From an uncultured Dorea sp. (lineage in GTDB: Bacteria; Bacillota; Clostridia; Lachnospirales; Lachnospiraceae), in assembly GCA_910585725.1 (NCBI GenBank), contig CAJUFA010000001.1, forward strand, positions 178,912 to 242,911: 64,000 nucleotides of DNA. The letters run 5' to 3'. Under the pieces are notes generated by a model. The model was not told the origin of the DNA. It saw only the letters and a program-made list of their open reading frames with translations, and ran no database searches. The position numbers and the translations under genes were made by a program. Below, piece by piece: positions 48,851-57,141 of the stretch. Position 1 is the stretch's first letter; every line of letters begins with the position of its first letter.

Positions 48851-50623
48851 TTATGCGTTCTTCTCAATCACGCGGTTGTAGAAATCATCAATATCTTTCT
48901 TATACAGATCCAAAAGCTGCAGGTTATCATTCGACACGTCATATTTGATGGCGATAACCTTCTCGAAGATACCCTCTGCTTTCAGCACAGACATAGGCTG
49001 CCCCATAGCCACCAGGTGTCTCGCCGTACGGTACAGATGAAGGATCACATCCATCATCCTGAACTGCTTCTCCATAGACACGCAGGTATCGTCCTTATGA
49101 AACGCGTTCTGCTGCAGGAATCCCAGCCGGATCACTTTCGCGATCTCCAGTACCAGTTTCTGATCGTCCGGCAGCACGTCGCCTCCAATCAGCTTCACGA
49201 TCTCCATCAGACTGCTTTCCTGATTCAGAATAGCCATCATCCGGTTACGGTAATCAACGAACTTCGGCGACACATGGTCTGCATACCAACCGCTCAGATC
49301 GTTCAGATATTCGCTGTAACTCGTAAGCCAATGGATTGCCGGGAAATGCCGGGAATATGCCAGCGACTTATCCAGTCCCCAGAAGCAGCGGACGAACCGC
49401 TTCGTATTCTGTGTAACCGGCTCGGAGAAATCTCCTCCCTGAGGAGATACCGCGCCGATGATGGACACGGAACCATTCTCGCCGTTCAACGTCTGCATCA
49501 TGCCCGCCCTCTCATAGAAAGCGGACAACTTGGACGCCAGATAAGCCGGGAAACCTTCCTCCGCCGGCATCTCTTCCAGACGCCCCGACAGCTCGCGCAG
49601 CGCCTCCGCCCACCGGGAAGTAGAGTCCGCCATAATCGCCACGTCGTATCCCATATCCCGATAATACTCTGCCAGTGTAAGTCCAGTATAGATGGACGCC
49701 TCACGGGCGGCAACCGGCATATTCGACGTATTCGCAATCAACGTCGTCCGATCCATCAGCGGATTTCCCGTCTTTGGATCCACCAGCTCCGAGAATTCCT
49801 CCAGAACCTGCGTCATTTCATTGCCGCGCTCGCCGCATCCGATATATATAATAATATCCGCATCAGCCCACTTGGCGATCTGATGCTGCGTCATCGTCTT
49901 ACCTGTCCCGAATCCGCCGGGAATCGCCGCCGTTCCTCCTTTCGCAATGGGGAACATGGTATCCAGGATTCGCTGACCTGTTACCAGCGGTACGCTCGCC
50001 GGAAAACGCTGCGCCGTCGGTCTGGGCACACGGATAGGCCAGCGCTGGGTCATAGTAAGCTCCCTCGTACTGCCGTCCGCAAGCTCTACCGTCGCCAATA
50101 CGTCATGGATTGTATACTCGCCGTCCGCGGCCACGGATACTACCGTACCCTCCACATCCGGCGGAACCATACATTTGTGTAAGATCGCCCGGGTCTCCTG
50201 TACCTCGGCGATCACCGTACCGCCGTGTATCGGTTCTCCTTCCACTACCGTGATATGAGTCTCCCACAGCCTGTTCATATCCAGAGAATCCACACTGACG
50301 CCTCTCGTGATAAATACGCCTCCTTCATCGGCGATTCTCTCCAGAGGACGCTCGATTCCGTCAAATATATTATTCAGGATTCCCGGAGCAAGCGTCACGG
50401 ATACTGCCGCACCCGTGGATTCCACGATTTCGCCGGGGCGTAACCCCGACGTCTCCTCATAGACCTGTATGGTAGTCATATCTTTATCAAGGGAAATGAC
50501 TTCTCCCACAAGCTTCTCTTCACCTACGTACACCATCTCCGACATCTTGAATTCCGTCTTGCCCTTGATGTAGATGACAGGTCCGTTAATTCCGTAGATC
50601 TTACCAGTCGTTACATTATCCAA
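48851..50623 (-). CDS. ntpA: V-type ATPase catalytic subunit A
   Basis: 590 aa from a TTG start at 50623, preceded by GGGAGG at 8 bp; this gives the family's usual N terminus (DNVTTGKIYGINGPVIYIKG) and overlaps the subunit E stop by 8 bp. A longer frame upstream has no site. P-loop GGFGTGKTMTQHQIAKW, DSTSRWAEALRELSGRLEEM, PAEEGFPAYLASKLSAFYER and the V-type-specific non-homologous insert (about residues 110-190) are present. It hydrolyses or makes ATP at the A/B interface. Confidence 0.97.
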   Translation of the reverse strand: MDNVTTGKIYGINGPVIYIKGKTEFKMSEMVYVGEEKLVGEVISLDKDMTTIQVYEETSGLRPGEIVESTGAAVSVTLAPGILNNIFDGIERPLERIADEGGVFITRGVSVDSLDMNRLWETHITVVEGEPIHGGTVIAEVQETRAILHKCMVPPDVEGTVVSVAADGEYTIHDVLATVELADGSTRELTMTQRWPIRVPRPTAQRFPASVPLVTGQRILDTMFPIAKGGTAAIPGGFGTGKTMTQHQIAKWADADIIIYIGCGERGNEMTQVLEEFSELVDPKTGNPLMDRTTLIANTSNMPVAAREASIYTGLTLAEYYRDMGYDVAIMADSTSRWAEALRELSGRLEEMPAEEGFPAYLASKLSAFYERAGMMQTLNGENGSVSIIGAVSPQGGDFSEPVTQNTKRFVRCFWGLDKSLAYSRHFPAIHWLTSYSEYLNDLSGWYADHVSPKFVDYRNRMMAILNQESSLMEIVKLIGGDVLPDDQKLVLEIAKVIRLGFLQQNAFHKDDTCVSMEKQFRMMDVILHLYRTARHLVAMGQPMSVLKAEGIFEKVIAIKYDVSNDNLQLLDLYKKDIDDFYNRVIEKNA

Positions 50624-51203
50624 CCTGCACACCTCCCTTGAACACGAACTTTCTGTATTCACTCTCGATCGCGCCCTTGAAAGCATGGTCGATCAATATA
50701 TTCTTCTCATGGATCACCGCGCGCACACCTCCGATGAAGTCTTCCTTACTCACCGTAAGGCTCATGCCGGTGTGTTCTTCCAGATATTCCTTCTTATCTT
50801 CATCCGTCGGATTAATATAGATCGTCATGGAAGCGCCGTCGGCAAACTTTGCCGCTTTCTCGATATAAGCCATCAGGAGCCTCGGATATTCCTCTGTCTT
50901 CATATACTCCTGCACTACCTCGCGGACTTCCTCGAACAACTCCTTCTTAAGCTCCTTCTGGGTCTTGCTTAACTCCCGTTTCAGCTCCAACTGCGCCTTA
51001 GACATCGCCATGTTAAGCTGCTGCTGCGCATTGACACGCTCTGCCTTCACCCGAGTCTCAGACTGGCGGAGAATCTCTGCCCTGTGCTGATCGAACACAC
51101 CGAGCAGCGCGTCCTCGTGCTGCTTCATGATCGCATTGCCCTCAGCCCTTGCTTCTTCCATCGCCGCAGACTGCAGATGTGATATCCTTTCTTCTATTGT
51201 CAA
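50616..51203 (-). CDS. ntpE: V-type ATPase subunit E
   Basis: 195 aa from a TTG start at 51203 with GAGGTG six bases upstream; a GTG at 51212 would overlap that site. Peripheral-stalk subunit: a long charged N-terminal helix (ILRQSETRVKAERVNAQQQL, KELSKTQKELKKELFEEVRE) and a globular C terminus ending DHAFKGAIESEYRKFVFKGG. It overlaps subunit A by 8 bp. Confidence 0.92.
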   Translation of the reverse strand: MTIEERISHLQSAAMEEARAEGNAIMKQHEDALLGVFDQHRAEILRQSETRVKAERVNAQQQLNMAMSKAQLELKRELSKTQKELKKELFEEVREVVQEYMKTEEYPRLLMAYIEKAAKFADGASMTIYINPTDEDKKEYLEEHTGMSLTVSKEDFIGGVRAVIHEKNILIDHAFKGAIESEYRKFVFKGGVQVG

Positions 51204-51224
51204 GTGTGTCACCTCACTTCTTTT

Positions 51225-51275
51225 TCATTCCACCATATGGATGCTTCCGCCAAACTGCATCGGCTCCGTTACCAT
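51225..51275 (-). CDS. Possible 16-aa micro-ORF inside the V-ATPase operon
   Basis: In the 101-bp gap between subunits F and E the minus strand holds an ATG opening MVTEPMQFGGSIHMVE and a stop. An AGAGG lies only 2 bases upstream of the ATG, closer than usual. It could be a leader or coupling peptide for subunit E or merely chance. No family known to me. Confidence 0.25.
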   Translation of the reverse strand: MVTEPMQFGGSIHMVE

Positions 51276-51304
51276 GACCTCTGCATGGCAGAATCACGAT
51301 CGTC

Positions 51305-51613
51305 TTATAATTTCAGTCCAATTGCCTCATTTACATAAGACGTGATAAAGTCTTTCTTACGTCCGGTTCCGTGTCTGTCAGGGATCTCAATCAGCAGCGG
51401 CATGGAACGTCCCAGTTTGATCTCGTCAAGCAGATCCGGGAACTCTCTGCCGAACTTCTCCGTCAGCAGGATCACGCCCACCGTCTTATCATTCATCGCG
51501 TTTTCGATAGCTTCCCGCAGCTCATCCTTCTCGTGGACCACGATGCCGTCTACTCCCGCAAGTCTCATCCCCGTCAGCGTGTCGACATTATCACTGATCA
51601 GATACATCTTCAT
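51305..51613 (-). CDS. ntpG: V-type ATPase subunit F
   Basis: 102 aa. Rossmann-like rotor subunit; MKMYLISDNVDTLTGMRLAG at the N terminus, VGVILLTEKFGREFPDLLDE in the middle and LIEIPDRHGTGRKKDFITSY near the end are typical. It begins 1 bp after the subunit K stop codon. Confidence 0.93.
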   Translation of the reverse strand: MKMYLISDNVDTLTGMRLAGVDGIVVHEKDELREAIENAMNDKTVGVILLTEKFGREFPDLLDEIKLGRSMPLLIEIPDRHGTGRKKDFITSYVNEAIGLKL

Positions 51614-51614
51614 C

Positions 51615-52046
51615 TTACAATCTACCCAGGATCATGAAGGAGATGATCAGTCCGTACAGACACACACCTTCCGCAAGACCTACGAAGATCAGAGACTTAC
51701 CAAGCGCGCTTGGATCCTCGCTGATCGCGCCAAGCGCCGCGCTTGCAGCGCTCGCTACGGCAATACCTCCGCCGACACAAGAAAGACCGGTTGACAGTGC
51801 AGCGGCAAGATAACCGAATCCGGCGGCATTAGAAGCTGCTGCTGCGCCCTCCGCGGCCTGGGACGGCGCTCCGCCGAACATCATGATCGCCGCCACTGCG
51901 AACGCTCCGAAGTAGAAGAAGGCATTTGCTCCGATTGCCCTCTTATAACGCTTTCTTGTCTTCTCTCCGATCAGATAATATCCGAATGGAATGATGATAC
52001 TAAGTACCAGTGTTGCAACGAGTAATAATTTCACTGTTAATGACAT
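51615..52046 (-). CDS. ntpK: V-type ATPase proteolipid subunit K
   Basis: 143 aa, membrane rotor ring subunit. An N-terminal helix, a second helix (AFFYFGAFAVAAIMMFGG), an Ala-rich loop, then the conserved hairpin GLSCVGGGIAVASAASAALG, the polar loop AISEDPSALGKS and the last helix with the ion-carrying Glu in FVGLAEGVCLYG. The third helix lacks the Gln typical of the sodium-binding site of the Enterococcus enzyme, so the coupling ion cannot be assigned. Good AGGAGG site upstream. Confidence 0.93.
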   Translation of the reverse strand: MSLTVKLLLVATLVLSIIIPFGYYLIGEKTRKRYKRAIGANAFFYFGAFAVAAIMMFGGAPSQAAEGAAAASNAAGFGYLAAALSTGLSCVGGGIAVASAASAALGAISEDPSALGKSLIFVGLAEGVCLYGLIISFMILGRL

Positions 52047-52152
52047 GATTCATATCCTCCTCTTATATGGAATTATATTGCTTTCTTTTAATCAACCGCG
52101 GCATATCCGCTAAAAATTGCCTTGAACATTTCTGTTGGATGTTTTATTTCCT

Positions 52153-54078
52153 CTACTTATTAAAAGGTTTAAACTCTCGTCCGGTTCCCTTATAGAAACG
52201 ACTGAACATCTCGTAGTATTCCAGACGCAGTACCTGAATCCCGACGATCAGTCCTTCAAGGGCGCACACAACGGCATTGCCGAAGATCACTCCGAACAGA
52301 TTCGGAGATCCGCTCTGTGCTCCCGCAAGCATCAGCACCACCTCCATGATGGCCGCGTGGCTGACTGCGAAGGCGCCGATACGCACGTAAGACAATGTAT
52401 TGGAGAAATAACTCAGCATCGTCTCGAACAATTCGAAGAATCCCTGTACCAGGAACATCGCCTTACTCTCCTCCATCTTCTTGTGGTTGTGCTCCACCAG
52501 ATTCGTAAGCGGCTCCTTGAATACGAAAATCAGGACCGGAACCCCTAAGAAGATCAGCAGCAGAATATTTCCCGGAACCTTATGACCTGTCATATACAGC
52601 ACGATGGTCAATACAAGGAATCCATAGAACACAAGCCCGGCCACACCGTTCGTTGAAAACCACAGGTTCTCCGTGTCATGAGCCCTCGCCGCGTTGATGA
52701 TCTGGAAGATCATCACCAGGATGTTAAGCGCCATTCCAAATGCAATCGCTATGATGAACACGGTATTCAACTGCCCGATGAACGGCAGTTTGGTCATAGC
52801 CTCCACCGGCCTGAGCCACAGCGCCGGAATAATATCCTCAAACCCGAAGATACTGCCGAACATGGCGCCGAAGATCATCGAGAAGATTCCCGCAACAGAT
52901 ATGATCCCCGCAAGATTCATCTTTTTCTTAAGATAGATCAGCCCGCCGACCGCGAACAGGCAGAATCCCTGTCCCACATCCCCGAACATGGCGCCGAAGA
53001 TAAACGTATACGTCAACGCCACGAACATAGTCGGATCCATCTCGTCATGAGCAGGCAGCCCGTACATCTGGATAAACATCTCGAAAGGCTTGAAAAGCTT
53101 CGGATTCTTAAGCTTCGTCGGCGGTTCTCCGAAGAACTTCTCCCGATCTTCCTCCACGACGATGAATATCCGGTCGTCATCCTTAGACTCTTTAAGAAGA
53201 GCTTCCACATCGTCTTCTCCCATCCAGCCGCAGAGGATGTAGTAATCTTCCTTATTATCTCCTGCGTCCGTCCTTGCCGCCATCTTACGGACGTCAAAAT
53301 TATTCGACAGCTCTTCCAGCCTCTTCCTGGTACCCAGAAGCTTTGCCGACTGGCTGGTCACCAATTCCTCGATCTTCTGGTCGATATCCTTCATCTGATC
53401 CTTCGTCCCATCAATCTCTTTCTGCATATCGGCGCAGGCGTCCTTCGGAGTCCCTACATATTCGGCCGGAATCGCGATCCTCTCAAAATGCAGGGAGTTG
53501 AATGCCGAATCCACCTTACTCATATCTGCATTAGCTACGAAATAGCATCCATACACATAATTCTCGTTTCTTATTCCTTCCAGGAACACAGCCTGCAGAT
53601 CATCAAAGAGATATTTCTCAAGCTTCTTATAATAATCCACATTGATCCTTCCGAACCGCACCTTCATATATTTATATCGCGCCGTCTTATACAGATCCAG
53701 CTCCAAAGGCGCGAAGGGTTCCAGGACATTCAGCTTCTCCCTCACATCATTCTCTTTCTTGCTCAGCAGTTCCTTCTTCTCCTGAAGCTTCAGATAATCA
53801 TGATTGAGTTCCCGGATAAACGTAAGCATATCCTCCTTCGACATGGACTGGTCCATCTTCGTGCTTCCTTCCGGCAGCAGAGCCGCAAACTGCTCCGCCT
53901 TAGCCAGCGCGTCTTTGTAAGGATTTACCTCTACGAACGGCAGGAGATTATCAGTCGTCTTCAATTCGGTGACTGCATTCTCAAGCTGCATCTCATATTT
54001 GGAAAGATACTTGTCGCATACACGGTCAATATCCAGCCTCGGACCGCTGATGCTTAAGAACTTCATCTTTACAATCAT
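52153..54078 (-). CDS. ntpI: V-type ATPase subunit I (a-subunit)
   Basis: 641 aa from the ATG at 54078, supported by AGGAGGTGTG; an in-frame start 60 bases upstream lacks a site. The N-terminal half is a cytosolic coiled-coil arm (with YLKLQEKKELLSKKENDVRE). The C-terminal half has about seven helices, including VALTYTFIFGAMFGDVGQGF and the half-channel helix with FSNTLSYVRIGAFAVSHAAI, whose Arg faces the ring Glu. It overlaps the subunit C stop codon by 4 bp (ATGA). Confidence 0.95.
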   Translation of the reverse strand: MIVKMKFLSISGPRLDIDRVCDKYLSKYEMQLENAVTELKTTDNLLPFVEVNPYKDALAKAEQFAALLPEGSTKMDQSMSKEDMLTFIRELNHDYLKLQEKKELLSKKENDVREKLNVLEPFAPLELDLYKTARYKYMKVRFGRINVDYYKKLEKYLFDDLQAVFLEGIRNENYVYGCYFVANADMSKVDSAFNSLHFERIAIPAEYVGTPKDACADMQKEIDGTKDQMKDIDQKIEELVTSQSAKLLGTRKRLEELSNNFDVRKMAARTDAGDNKEDYYILCGWMGEDDVEALLKESKDDDRIFIVVEEDREKFFGEPPTKLKNPKLFKPFEMFIQMYGLPAHDEMDPTMFVALTYTFIFGAMFGDVGQGFCLFAVGGLIYLKKKMNLAGIISVAGIFSMIFGAMFGSIFGFEDIIPALWLRPVEAMTKLPFIGQLNTVFIIAIAFGMALNILVMIFQIINAARAHDTENLWFSTNGVAGLVFYGFLVLTIVLYMTGHKVPGNILLLIFLGVPVLIFVFKEPLTNLVEHNHKKMEESKAMFLVQGFFELFETMLSYFSNTLSYVRIGAFAVSHAAIMEVVLMLAGAQSGSPNLFGVIFGNAVVCALEGLIVGIQVLRLEYYEMFSRFYKGTGREFKPFNK

Positions 54079-55121
54079 TGAATCACACCTCCTAAGTATG
54101 CCAACGTCTCTCTTGAAGATAAACCGTAACGAATACATTCAAGGGCCGTAGTCAGTTTATTAATCTCTTCTTCCTTTAAAAACAGATAGGAATTTATCAT
54201 TGCAATAGAGTAAGGATCACGTCTCTTATCGTTCAAGTACAACTGTTCCAGGCATTCCTTATACACACCCTCCAGCGTCTTCCCGCTAAGCTGTGCATAT
54301 CTCCTGGCATAATACGTATCCTCCATGCGCTTCTCGAGCTCATCTAACGTCGGAGTCTCTACCAGGCTCTTGAATGTCTCCACATTTAACCTGTAGTGGA
54401 TCGGAATCGTCAGGGAATAGATGTCCGGCGGAAGCATATTATAGTATTTCTTCGCACGATAGATCCACTGAATATTCAGAAGATCAATTTTCGTTCCAAA
54501 GTCCCGGATATACATCTTGCGTTCATTCCCTTTAAGAATACGCCGGCTCTTTCTCCACATCGTAGTAAAATAATACATATCCAACGCCAGGTCATAGTCG
54601 AACAGCGTCACATTCTCCGCATCCCGAAGCTCCATAAGCGGCTCGTAATATTCCGTACCTTTAAGGTTATCAATGAGCTCTTCCACACTGCGGGACGTAG
54701 CAAGTCTGTCAATCGATATCTGGGAATATTTATCAAAAAATTCCTTCTTATACTCTATATCAAATGGCACATCATAGTGGTTGAACACGATACGCAGACA
54801 ATAATTAATCAAATCTATCTCATATCTCTTCCAATAGATCTTAAGGAACTTTTTCTGTTCCATGCCCGCAAACCGAAAGATTCTCGTATAATCATCGAAC
54901 AAAGACTGATACAGAATCTTCTCCATGTTCCCCCTGTGATACAGCGATATGTCCATCTGCTCCACATATCTTACATAGGCGGGCTTTTCCTTCAGATACT
55001 CGATCGCCTCCGGCACGCTCCCTAAGTTCGCAAGACTCTCATAATCCCTCTGCGTAAGAAGCTTGGCCTGCATAGCCCGTATCTTCGTAGTCAGCCCGCT
55101 GTATGACATCACGTTTCCCAT
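54075..55121 (-). CDS. ntpC: V-type ATPase subunit C
   Basis: 348 aa, all-helical coupler between the rotor and ring (d-subunit type). Signatures: YSGLTTKIRAMQAKLLTQRD, INYCLRIVFNHYDVPFDIEY, and a C-terminal DPYSIAMINSYLFLKEEEIN block followed by IRYGLSSRETLAYLGGVIQ. It follows the H/G gene after 3 bp and overlaps subunit I by 4 bp. Confidence 0.93.
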   Translation of the reverse strand: MGNVMSYSGLTTKIRAMQAKLLTQRDYESLANLGSVPEAIEYLKEKPAYVRYVEQMDISLYHRGNMEKILYQSLFDDYTRIFRFAGMEQKKFLKIYWKRYEIDLINYCLRIVFNHYDVPFDIEYKKEFFDKYSQISIDRLATSRSVEELIDNLKGTEYYEPLMELRDAENVTLFDYDLALDMYYFTTMWRKSRRILKGNERKMYIRDFGTKIDLLNIQWIYRAKKYYNMLPPDIYSLTIPIHYRLNVETFKSLVETPTLDELEKRMEDTYYARRYAQLSGKTLEGVYKECLEQLYLNDKRRDPYSIAMINSYLFLKEEEINKLTTALECIRYGLSSRETLAYLGGVIQ

Positions 55122-55124
55122 GTT

Positions 55125-55436
55125 CTACACCTCTGTTATACGTTCTAAGATCTCCCGGGCATATACGGTATGATTCTCCTCGAACTCCTTCTTCAGATTA
55201 TCAATCGCCGAATAATTCTTTTCTCTCTGTTCCGAAAGGATACGCTCCATCTTGGCGTCCGCATCCTGCCTGATCTTCGATAGCTGTTTCCGGGTCTCGT
55301 CCTCAATCGCCGCGTCGAAACGATCCCTCTGCGCCTGAATCTTCTTCTCAATCTCGCTTTTCTGAGCCTGCGCACGTTCCACAATCGCTTCGGCCGTTGC
55401 CTCGATATCCGCCAATTTCTTAACCACCGTGTTCAT
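55125..55436 (-). CDS. V-type ATPase peripheral-stalk subunit H/G
   Basis: 103 aa, almost wholly charged coiled coil (KKLADIEATAEAIVERAQAQ, then KSEIEKKIQAQRDRFDAAIE). First gene of the operon, in the place of the stalk subunit called H in archaea or F in Enterococcus (NtpF). Its partner is subunit E. The 267 bp upstream (55437-55703) hold an AGGAGGATGAG-type site, an A/T-rich stretch likely to contain the operon promoter, which I could not place with confidence, and the trmB promoter. Confidence 0.88.
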   Translation of the reverse strand: MNTVVKKLADIEATAEAIVERAQAQKSEIEKKIQAQRDRFDAAIEDETRKQLSKIRQDADAKMERILSEQREKNYSAIDNLKKEFEENHTVYAREILERITEV

Positions 55437-55632
55437 CTGGCCGCCTCCATTCCTCGATATTTAGAGTTACCTGTAACTCATCCTCCTCATTGCAGTGTTT
55501 ATCATGATAAATTGCACCACTTTTCCGCATATTTTGCACACTATTAAATATACTCCCTTTTTTTCAAAATTCCATAGTCAAAATCAACAAAAAAGCCGCC
55601 TTTTGTTATGTTTTTCACACACTTATATAGAA

Positions 55633-55661
55633 TTGACTTTTGCCTCCTCTGACGCTAAACT
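55633..55661 (+). promoter_or_regulatory. Promoter of trmB
   Basis: TTGACT (55633-55638), 17-bp spacer, TAAACT (55656-55661), about 40 bp upstream of the ATG at 55704. Confidence 0.7.
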
Positions 55662-55703
55662 AAAAGACATATAAAAATGCTTGAAAACAGGGGGTTTTTG
55701 CAT

Positions 55704-56447
55704 ATGCGTCTTAGAAATATACCACGCGCCGGCAACGTGTTAAATGAGTGTAAAGAAGTTGTTAAAAATGGGATCGAATGCCGGGGAACATGGCATAAAA
55801 TATTGGGCAATCCTAATCCGATTCATATAGAGATAGGCATGGGGAAAGGTCAGTTTCTATTGACCCTTGCCGGACAGAATCCGGATATTAATTATATCGG
55901 CATCGAACGCTATTCCAGCGTCCTTCTCCGGGCGGTAGAGAAATATACCGCCATACGTACCGGCGATCTCTCTTCCGCCCCGGTTCTCCCGTCGGACGCA
56001 GGCAGGAAGATCAGGCGGCAGGAAGATCTGGAGACAGGAGAATCCGGGCAAACGTTTTCTAATATCCGTTTTATCTGTATGGACGCGCGCAATGTCGCCG
56101 ATGTATTCGTCCCGGGAGAAGTGGAGCGTATCTATCTGAATTTCTCCGATCCCTGGCCCAAGGCAAGGCATGCCGCAAGACGGCTTACTTCCCAGGAGTT
56201 CCTTTCCCGTTATGAGAAAATCCTGACGGAAGACGGCTTTATTGAATTCAAAACCGACAACCGGCTTCTCTTTGATTTCTCAATCACGGAAATCAAAGCA
56301 TGCCCTTTCTTTCAGATAACGGCATGCACCTATGATCTGCATGGAGACCCTAATATGAATCAGGGAAATGTTATGACTGAGTATGAAGAGAAATTCTCTT
56401 CCCAGGGGAATCCAATATATAAACTAGTTGCCGGACGAAAGAAATAA
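55704..56447 (+). CDS. trmB: tRNA (guanine-N7-)-methyltransferase
   Basis: 247 aa from the ATG at 55704 (MRLRNIPRAGNVL), supported by AGGGGG at 9 bp. It methylates G46 in the variable loop of tRNA with SAM. Family blocks: HIEIGMGKGQFLLTLAGQNP (SAM loop), NYIGIERYSSVLLRAVEK, the RFICMDARNVADVF strand, YLNFSDPWPKARHAARRLTS (catalytic) and FKTDNRLLFDFS, with MTEYEEKFSSQGNPIYKL at the end. A stretch of about 36 residues between VEKYTAIR and NIRFICMDA (TGDLSSAPVLPSDAGRK and on) is longer than in common TrmB proteins and looks like an inserted loop. Confidence 0.95.
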   Translation: MRLRNIPRAGNVLNECKEVVKNGIECRGTWHKILGNPNPIHIEIGMGKGQFLLTLAGQNPDINYIGIERYSSVLLRAVEKYTAIRTGDLSSAPVLPSDAGRKIRRQEDLETGESGQTFSNIRFICMDARNVADVFVPGEVERIYLNFSDPWPKARHAARRLTSQEFLSRYEKILTEDGFIEFKTDNRLLFDFSITEIKACPFFQITACTYDLHGDPNMNQGNVMTEYEEKFSSQGNPIYKLVAGRKK

Positions 56448-56508
56448 TTATCACAACCGTAAATTTCTCTGCATATATAGTATGGAAGAATCAAACCGGA
56501 GTATATCT

Positions 56509-56646
56509 ATGGGACGAAAATGTAAAAAAACTTTGAAACAAAAACTCTGCGAGTACACTTACCGCCGTAAGAAACTACATAAAACTTTACGATGCCTGAG
56601 GCAGTCTATGGATGAAGTACGCCGAACCCTGAACCCCGGATGCTGA
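56509..56646 (+). CDS. Small basic protein, hypothetical
   Basis: 45 aa from the ATG at 56509 (MGRKCKKTLKQKLCEYTYRR), with GGAG at 7-bp spacing; an in-frame ATG at 56482 is possible. Rich in Lys/Arg with four Cys, ending in a QSMDEVRRTLNPGC segment; it could bind nucleic acid. It lies between trmB and the thioredoxin gene in the same direction. Support is codon pattern and a good ribosome binding site only. Confidence 0.4.
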   Translation: MGRKCKKTLKQKLCEYTYRRKKLHKTLRCLRQSMDEVRRTLNPGC

Positions 56647-56703
56647 TCTGCCGGACTTAAGAATAATCAACTCAAAACTTTATTATATTCACAAACTCTC
56701 TAT

Positions 56704-56729
56704 ACTCTTCATATATAATATAGAAGAGT
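56704..56729. promoter_or_regulatory. Inverted repeat around the -10 of the thioredoxin gene
   Basis: ACTCTTC and GAAGAGT form a 7-bp inverted repeat with a 12-bp centre that contains TATAAT (56714-56719). A repressor bound here would cover the promoter. No partner regulator is known; the ATG follows 11 bp after the repeat. Confidence 0.5.
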
Positions 56730-56739
56730 TTTAAGAAAG

Positions 56740-57072
56740 ATGAATATCATGTTACATTTGACCTCCAACAACTTTACCGTGGAAATAAATCGCAGCACGC
56801 TTCCGGTCGTCGTCATGTTCTATGCCCTGTGGTGCGGCAAGTGCGCCATGATGAAGCCGATGATAGAAGAGCTTGAAAAAAAGTACCGGGGACGCGTCAG
56901 GTTCTGCGAAGTTGAGATCGATGAATCTGCTCTGCTCGCCGCTGATTACGGCGCCGATACAGTTCCGACCTTCGCCTTTTTCCTTCGGGGCAGATGCCTC
57001 GGCACGATGCAGGGACTGCTCGACGAGACCATATTCGAACGACGTCTACAAAAAATCTTTAGAAATAGTTAA
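56740..57072 (+). CDS. Thioredoxin-family protein
   Basis: 110 aa, thioredoxin fold. The redox motif is WCGKC (in FYALWCGKCAMM) instead of WCGPC, and the cis-Pro loop is TVPTFAFF. No signal peptide, so cytosolic. WCGKC thioredoxin-like proteins in Clostridia can serve as protein disulfide reductants; a specific partner is not evident. It starts at 56740 (an ATG three codons later is possible). Confidence 0.88.
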   Translation: MNIMLHLTSNNFTVEINRSTLPVVVMFYALWCGKCAMMKPMIEELEKKYRGRVRFCEVEIDESALLAADYGADTVPTFAFFLRGRCLGTMQGLLDETIFERRLQKIFRNS

Positions 57073-57084
57073 GGCTTATTTTAT

Positions 57085-57112
57085 TTGCAAACACGGTAGA
57101 ATATGTTATATT
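57085..57112 (+). promoter_or_regulatory. Promoter of the DUF1002 gene
   Basis: TTGCAA (57085-57090), 16-bp spacer, TATATT (57107-57112), 30 bp upstream of the GTG start. It resembles, but does not extend, the tad-type motif. Confidence 0.6.
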
Positions 57113-57141
57113 ATGAAGGACTTAAGAAAAAGGGGGTATAG

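Noticed and set aside
48830..50182. 450-codon plus-strand open frame opposite V-ATPase subunit A
   Set aside because: Shadow of a clearly conserved gene; the product is His/Arg-rich, shows no family features, and there is no initiation signal.
52678..54057. 459-codon plus-strand open frame opposite subunit I
   Set aside because: Shadow frame; His/Arg-rich product without recognisable domains.
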